A stretch of DNA of 64,000 bases, from positions 1,024,501 through 1,088,500 of the forward strand of contig NZ_CP133605.1 of the NCBI RefSeq assembly GCF_031199965.1, written 5' to 3'. Positions 59,365 through 64,000 of this stretch are shown here, in pieces. A program made the translations under genes and the position numbers. Each line of letters begins with the position of its first letter. Position 1 is the stretch's first letter. This DNA is from Paenibacillus sp. D2_2. Lineage in GTDB: Bacteria; Bacillota; Bacilli; Paenibacillales; Paenibacillaceae. The notes under the pieces were generated by a model. The model made no database searches. It saw only the letters and a program-made list of their open reading frames with translations, and was not told where the DNA came from.

Positions 59365-60957
59365 CTAGCGGCTAGATTCTTGCAATTCCTTAATCGTAAA
59401 TACGGTAGTCTGGTTTCTGCCGTTCTCTTTGGAATAGTACAGCGCTTCGTCCGCCGCATGATCAACTGCTCGGCGGTTTGGCCATGTACTGGGAACGTCG
59501 AGATACCTGCAGAGACTGTAATCGATTGGCCGGTCGGGCTTATCGTTGTGGCAAGCTGTTCGCGCAGTCGGTCTGCCAGAGCTTTGGCTCTACCAAGGTC
59601 GTAATGCCTGATCAAGATGCCAAACTCCTCGCCTCCGTAGCGGAAAGCTACGTCTTCATTGGAGGAGAGCTGCTGCATCTGCTGCGCTAAATAGCGCAGT
59701 ACTGCATCGCCAACGACATGTCCGTATGTATCGTTCACTTTCTTGAAGTGGTCGATATCAAACAGAACCAGAGCAAAGGAGTTCTTGCTCTCTATCCAGT
59801 CGGTCATCAGGCTGTCGAATCCTCTCCGGTTGACCAGGCCGGTCAGTTCGTCAATGTTGACTTCGTGTCTCAAATTCGTTAGATCTCGATTCATACTCTG
59901 TAGCGCTATCTTAACGCTTTTTGACAAAAGGCTGACCTCATAGTAGTAGGAATGGATGTCTGGAATGTTCGGGCAGGCACGGGATTCAGAATCGCTTCAT
60001 CCGAGATTTGCGCTAGTGTATTCAGCGGCTTGGCGATCCGACTTGCGACCCACCAGCCAATGACCAGAATCAACAACAGGAACGGCATTGCATATACCAG
60101 CATTCTTTTGACTAATTGTTGTAGCGGTTGGTTTATCACCTCATATGGCGTCTGTGAAATGATTCCCCAGGAACTGTTAGGTTCATATGCATAGCCTACT
60201 AAGAAATCTTTACCTAGAGAATTCGTGACCTTCTGGGAACCGCTTTGACCCAAGACTACCTTCTCTACCGCTTCATTCTTAATAACATGCTGCCCTACCC
60301 GCTCTTGTTCCGAATGAAAGATCAAATCTCCTTTTTTGTCTACAACATACACATAAGAACCGTCTCCAAAAAAATGTTCTCTGAGCATCGTACTCAGCAC
60401 ATTTTTTTCCTCCAGATAGATCGTTCCTCCCACGTATCCTTTATATGTTCCTGATTTGTCTACAATCGGAGCAGATACGAGGATAATCATCCGGTCCGTT
60501 TTCGTTGTTCGATAAGGTTCAGAAATAAAAGGCTTTTTCGTATCTACCGCTTGTTGGCTCTGCTGAGAGGTGAGCTTGTCCCAACCAATAAGCCAATGTT
60601 CTGCGGGCTATAACCCTCCACTACTCGGTTAGCATCCGCAATGATAATAGAGTTAAAATATTCGCTATTGGCCTGATAGAGATCATCAAGCATTTGAGGA
60701 TCCACCTCGCTGTCGCGCGCTGAAATGGAGGCAATTGCTTCGATGTTCTCCTGCATCGTCTTCAATAGCTCATCTGTGTTGGAAGCCAGCTTCTTAGAAT
60801 AGGATTCATTTTTATCTAAATAATTGTCGATCAAGGAAGTACGATTAACCTGTAAAGCAGATGTAATGCTGGTTAGCATCGTAAGCAAAATCGCCCCGAT
60901 AACTAGTAGCGAAATAGTAAACCGGAGAGTAATCCCTTTTTTGATATTAAGTTTCAA
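59365..60957 (-). CDS. Membrane diguanylate cyclase: Cache, HAMP, GGDEF (three frameshifts)
   Basis: About 531 residues when repaired. A TM helix at about 13-33 (LLVIGAILLTMLTSITSAL), an extracellular double-Cache region (GGTIYLEEKNVLSTMLREH, VYVVDKKGDLIFHSEQERV), a second TM helix (MPFLLLILVIGWWVAS) and HAMP, then GGDEF with NIDELTGLVNRRGFD, LFDIDHFKKVND and active-site RYGGEEF. It should make c-di-GMP from GTP; the RxxD inhibitory site was not seen. Breaks: a base at 60580-60582 (repair gives GLLVGDKLTSQQ), one at 59962-59963 (repair gives TFPDIHSYYYEVSLLS), and one at 59460-59461. The last restores AADEALYYSKENGRN and moves the stop to 59365. TTG start at 60957, with GGGATGAGG upstream; ATG 60999 is the alternative. 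Confidence 0.87.
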
Positions 60958-61112
60958 AGCCTCATCCCGCCTGCTAAATATGATGTAGAGGACAATCATG
61001 CCCTATTAGAAATACTTAACCTATTATATAACAGTGCGCATGCTAGGAATATAGTCAAGGCAAATTCATGTTATTATGGATGGGGATTCCCGGAATGAAG
61101 GAGGGCCCTTGA

Positions 61113-61283
61113 ATGAGGAACTGGTTCGCCAAGAATAAGGAGAACAAGCAAGCTCAGAAATGCTCCCGTTGTAAGCAGGCGAAGAAGCTGATATTCTATG
61201 CCAACAACTTTGGGGTTGTCAGAGGCCTGTGCAAACAGTGCAGGAAAGAAATCGGCGACAAGGAGGAACTGTTTCCGATATAG
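61113..61283 (+). CDS. Small zinc-ribbon-like protein (56 residues)
   Basis: ATG at 61113 with GAAGGAGGG 8 nt upstream. The 56-codon frame has two CxxC pairs, CSRCKQAKK (near residue 17) and CKQCRKEIG (near residue 42), spaced about 25 residues apart, with a Lys/Arg-rich N-terminus (NKENKQAQK). That is the layout of a mini zinc ribbon/treble clef able to bind nucleic acid or protein. No family was recognised. It lies between the divergently read cyclase and the GNAT gene and may share a transcript with the latter (117 nt gap). Confidence 0.6.
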   Translation: MRNWFAKNKENKQAQKCSRCKQAKKLIFYANNFGVVRGLCKQCRKEIGDKEELFPI

Positions 61284-61399
61284 GGAGCATTTGTGTTCTA
61301 CGGTAAAACGGAGAAGCATCCATTTGATTCCAACATATACGTCGAATATAATAGATGGACGGGTATGTTTACCAAATACTAGCGAAGAGGTACAGAACG

Positions 61400-61840
61400 A
61401 TGATTAGAAAAATGGAACAAAAAGACAGAGAAGCTTTCGTTGAAATGTCCAATGAGTTCTATCACTCAGAAGCGGTGCTGCACAGCATTCCAGAGAGCTT
61501 CATACGGAAGACCTTCGATGAGCTAATGGCCGGTAGCCCTTATATTGACGGTTATATCTTTGAATGCGATGGGGAGAAAGCGGGATATTCTCTGCTCTCG
61601 ATCACTTATTCGAACGAAGCCGGTGGCCTAGTTGTATGGGTGGAGGAGATTTACATTCTTCCGAAGTTCCAGGGCAGAGGCATTGGCAAGGAATATATGG
61701 ATTTTATCGAAGAGGCTTATAAAGGGAAAGCGGCCAGAATCCGCCTTGAGGTTGAGGAAGGGAACGAGCGCGCCATCAATATCTATAAGAACAAAGGATA
61801 TAAACAGCTCGACTACGTTCAAATGTACAAAGGGAAATAG
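61400..61840 (+). CDS. GNAT family N-acetyltransferase
   Basis: 146 residues, intact. Acetyl-CoA-dependent transferase with the GNAT core: EEIYILPKFQGRGIGKEYMDF (motif A, acetyl-CoA-binding Q-x-x-G-x-G), RLEVEEGNERAINIYKNKGY (motif B). The substrate is not predictable. The frame is open to 61355, but ATG 61400 has GAAGAGG 10 nt upstream and gives the normal start of the fold (MIRKMEQKD). Confidence 0.88.
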   Translation: MIRKMEQKDREAFVEMSNEFYHSEAVLHSIPESFIRKTFDELMAGSPYIDGYIFECDGEKAGYSLLSITYSNEAGGLVVWVEEIYILPKFQGRGIGKEYMDFIEEAYKGKAARIRLEVEEGNERAINIYKNKGYKQLDYVQMYKGK

Positions 61841-61878
61841 TATCGTTAAGGCAGAGACATTATATATGTCGCCTTAGA

Positions 61879-61930
61879 ACAGGGACCATCTCGAAGAGCC
61901 TTCCAATCGGCTTAAGGATGGTCCCTGTCT
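61879..61930 (+). terminator. Terminator of the GNAT gene
   Basis: ACAGGGACCATC / GATGGTCCCTGT, 12-bp stem with an internal GCC-GGC stem, then CTTGTTG. Confidence 0.82.
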
Positions 61931-62037
61931 TGTTGTAAATCCTGTTGACTTACACGCTTCGGGGGACAATAATAGGTTTTAAGCAACACTTTATTATCAT
62001 TTTTGCACACGTGAACATTGTTGAGGAGGAAATAATC

Positions 62038-63108
62038 TTGAAGATGACATTCCGGTGGTATGGGCAAGGCAATGACTCGGTGACGCTGGATCAGGTACGG
62101 CAAATCCCGGGGGTGGAGGGTATCGTGTGGTCTCTGCATGATTTGGCTGCAGGCGAAGAATGGCCGATGGAGCGAATCATGGCTGAGAAAGCTTATATTG
62201 AGAAGCATGGCTTTCACATCAATGTCGTAGAGAGCGTGAATGTACATGAGAATATCAAGCTAGGGCTGCCGTCGCGCGACAAATATATAGAAAATTATAA
62301 GCGCACGATTGAGAAACTGGGGCAGGCTGGCGTTAAGGTAATTTGCTACAACTTTATGCCGGTATTCGACTGGACACGTACAGATATGTTTAAGGAATTG
62401 GAGGATGGCTCAACCGCACTCTTTTTCGAGAAAGCGATTGTAGACAACATTGACCCGTTCGAGCTGGTACGCAGGATGGAGAGCTACACTTCGGAAATAA
62501 CTATGCCAGGCTGGGAGCCAGAGCGCTTGGAGCATTTAGGTGAACTGTTTGAAGCTTACAAGCAGGTGTCAGAAGAGGATCTGTGGGCGAACTTGAAATA
62601 TTTCCTGCAGGAGATTGTTCCGGTGGCTGAAGCTAGTGGCATTAAAATGGCGATTCATCCCGATGATCCTCCATACTCGATCTTTGGCCTGCCGCGTATT
62701 ATTACGAATAAAGAGAATATCGGTAGAATGCTGAACCTCGTCGACAGCCCATCCAACGGACTAACAATGTGTACCGGTTCCTTGGGCTCAAGCCGTGATA
62801 ATGATGTTGCGGATATTATTCGTACCTATGCAGATCGCATTCCTTTTGCTCATATCCGTAATGTACGTGTATACGATAATGGAGACTTCATCGAGACTTC
62901 GCATCGGGCTAAGGATGGCTCCGTTGACATCACCGATGTTGTTAAGGCTTATCATGAGAATGGATTCACTGGTTATGCTCGCCCTGACCACGGCCGTCAT
63001 TTGTGGGGAGAGAAGTGTCGCCCGGGGTACGGGCTATATGATCGCGCACTAGGCATTATGTATTTATGGGGTGTGTGGGATTCTCTGGAGCGAGAGAAGA
63101 ATCGGTAA
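62038..63108 (+). CDS. uxuA: Mannonate dehydratase
   Basis: 356 residues, intact. It converts D-mannonate to 2-keto-3-deoxygluconate in glucuronate catabolism. UxuA-family motifs include MTFRWYGQGNDSVTLDQVRQI, CYNFMPVFDWTRTD, MAIHPDDPPYSIFGLPRI (metal-binding His/Asp), CTGSLGS and YARPDHGRHLWGE. A TTG start at 62038 is best placed relative to GAGGAGG (8 nt); ATG 62044 is the alternative. It is followed by a terminator, then by an ABC sugar-binding lipoprotein gene, which together suggest uptake and degradation of a uronate-containing saccharide. No uxaC or kdg genes are visible in this window. Confidence 0.93.
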   Translation: MKMTFRWYGQGNDSVTLDQVRQIPGVEGIVWSLHDLAAGEEWPMERIMAEKAYIEKHGFHINVVESVNVHENIKLGLPSRDKYIENYKRTIEKLGQAGVKVICYNFMPVFDWTRTDMFKELEDGSTALFFEKAIVDNIDPFELVRRMESYTSEITMPGWEPERLEHLGELFEAYKQVSEEDLWANLKYFLQEIVPVAEASGIKMAIHPDDPPYSIFGLPRIITNKENIGRMLNLVDSPSNGLTMCTGSLGSSRDNDVADIIRTYADRIPFAHIRNVRVYDNGDFIETSHRAKDGSVDITDVVKAYHENGFTGYARPDHGRHLWGEKCRPGYGLYDRALGIMYLWGVWDSLEREKNR

Positions 63109-63138
63109 TTCGAATCATTTGTTATTCGTCTCATTCGT

Positions 63139-63190
63139 CTCCCGGCAGAATCTGATCGAAGTGATTTAGTCAGAATTTGTCGGGAGATTT
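63139..63190 (+). terminator. Terminator-like hairpin after uxuA
   Basis: CTCCCG-CAGAATCTGA / TCAGAATTTG-CGGGAG, about 13 of 17 paired, followed by ATTTT. Confidence 0.7.
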
Positions 63191-63362
63191 TGGGATATAT
63201 TGTATTTTTAAGTCTTATAATGTCATATTCTCGCGTTATTCAGACTTATTTTCGGACTATTTTAAAATAAATCGTGGATCATTCTTATATGAACCTTCAT
63301 CTTGAATTGATAATATAAAAACGCAGCAAGAAATTATTGATTCAATACAGGAGGGGTTAAAG

Positions 63363-64000
63363 ATGTTTAAATGGAAGCGTTTCCTGACAGTATTGGCAGC
63401 AACAACTCTGTTGGGGTCGCTGGTTGCTTGCGGTGGCGGAGGAGAAGCAAAGAATAACTCGTCATCGGACAAAGCTGGTAATTCAACAGCAGCAGCAGGG
63501 GATCAGCAAGTAAAACTTCGTATTATGTGGTGGGGTTCGCAACCTCGTCATGAAGCGACATTGGCAGCATTAGACTTATACACAAAGAATCATCCTAACA
63601 TTACTTTTGAACCTGAATATTCCGGTATGGACGGTTACTTGGACAAGTTGTCTACACAGGCAGCGGCTAAGAACGCACCGGACGTAGTTCAATTAGATCC
63701 GGGCTGGACTCCAGATTGGGCCGCACGCGGTCAATTGGTCGATCTGGCTCCAGAAGTTGATGTGAGTAAGGTTGATGCAAAAGTGCTGGCTGGCGGGCAA
63801 TTCGATGGCAAGCAATATGCAGTTCCACTTGGCTCCGTAGCTTATGGAATGATCTATGACAAAGCCGCTATGGACAAGCTAGGCCTTAGTAATCCACAAA
63901 ATGGATGGACTTGGGAAGATTTCTTCGCCCTTGCTAAGGAATCCAAGTCTAAGCTTCCGAGTGGACAATACTTCTCGCAAGACCTTGCCGGCGACTACTT
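63363..64000 (+). CDS. ABC transporter sugar-binding lipoprotein (3' partial)
   Basis: At least 212 residues, running off the window. Signal peptide with lipobox LVAC (Cys near residue 23), then a Ser/Ala/Asn-rich spacer and an extracellular solute-binding protein family 1 fold: IMWWGSQPRHEATLAAL, NITFEPEYSGMDGYLDKL, APDVVQLDPGWTPDWAARGQ and YAVPLGSVAYGMIYDKAAM. AGGAGGGG precedes the ATG. The segment is in one frame throughout. It is expected to be followed by two permease genes. The neighbouring uxuA suggests a uronic-acid-containing ligand. Confidence 0.92.
   Translation, partial: MFKWKRFLTVLAATTLLGSLVACGGGGEAKNNSSSDKAGNSTAAAGDQQVKLRIMWWGSQPRHEATLAALDLYTKNHPNITFEPEYSGMDGYLDKLSTQAAAKNAPDVVQLDPGWTPDWAARGQLVDLAPEVDVSKVDAKVLAGGQFDGKQYAVPLGSVAYGMIYDKAAMDKLGLSNPQNGWTWEDFFALAKESKSKLPSGQYFSQDLAGDY

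Overview
The window looks like a chromosomal segment of a Paenibacillus-type Gram-positive (Firmicutes) bacterium. The evidence is strong purine-rich ribosome binding sites, frequent TTG and GTG starts, oligo-T terminators, S-layer homology (SLH) domains, a YojF/BshB2 bacillithiol pair, a Bacillus-style deo cluster with a SorC-type DeoR, and a discoidin/CBM6/GH87 glucanase. No rRNA, tRNA, CRISPR array, prophage or intact insertion sequence was found.

Layout. 1-2.7 kb: end of a stalk-domain surface protein, then a PadR regulator with its membrane partner. 2.9-6.4 kb: small alarmone synthetase, M3 oligopeptidase, HTH-DUF1232 protein. 6.5-8.9 kb: an NADH dehydrogenase-like flavoprotein and an ECF41-type sigma factor, with a matching promoter in front. 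8.9-9.5 kb: gene remnants. 9.5-13 kb: LacI regulator and GH3 beta-glucosidase. 13.1-16.6 kb: a degenerate transposase-like protein translationally coupled to an FAD oxidoreductase, followed by a DUF5692 membrane protein. 16.7-20.4 kb (minus): TelA, a solute-binding/vWA protein and a two-TM protein. 20.6-21.9 kb (minus): GH19 chitinase with a cre site. 22.3-29.8 kb: deoR, deoC, cdd, nupC, deoB, deoD, pdp, a complete nucleoside uptake and salvage unit interrupted by two palindromic intergenic elements. 30.4-33 kb: yojF-bshB2 and a MATE exporter. 33.1-38.2 kb: two paralogous alpha/beta-hydrolase plus MerR cassettes, each hydrolase preceded by a 19-bp-spacer MerR-type promoter. 38.3-46.1 kb: a large membrane protein, SMI1/KNR4 protein, RlaP-like nucleotidyltransferase, secreted phosphatase, DinB-like protein, small coiled-coil protein and stalk-domain protein. 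46.4-51.5 kb: Vpr-like S8 protease with SLH anchor. 51.6-55 kb: two tandem amidohydrolases divergent from a LysR regulator. 55.3-59.3 kb: GH87 alpha-1,3-glucanase-like enzyme. 59.4-64 kb: Cache-HAMP-GGDEF cyclase, a tiny zinc-ribbon-like protein, GNAT acetyltransferase, mannonate dehydratase and the start of an ABC sugar-binding lipoprotein.

A dominant technical feature is about 38 single-base reading-frame breaks in about 22 genes. Most are one missing base, usually in a short G/C run, and restoring it gives an intact family-typical protein. I read these as sequencing or assembly errors rather than decay, and annotate each affected gene as one CDS with the break positions. Functionally the segment is dominated by carbohydrate and nucleoside scavenging (GH3, GH19, GH87, UxuA, the SBP and the deo unit, with candidate CcpA cre sites at three genes), surface proteins, and several one-regulator/one-enzyme stress cassettes.
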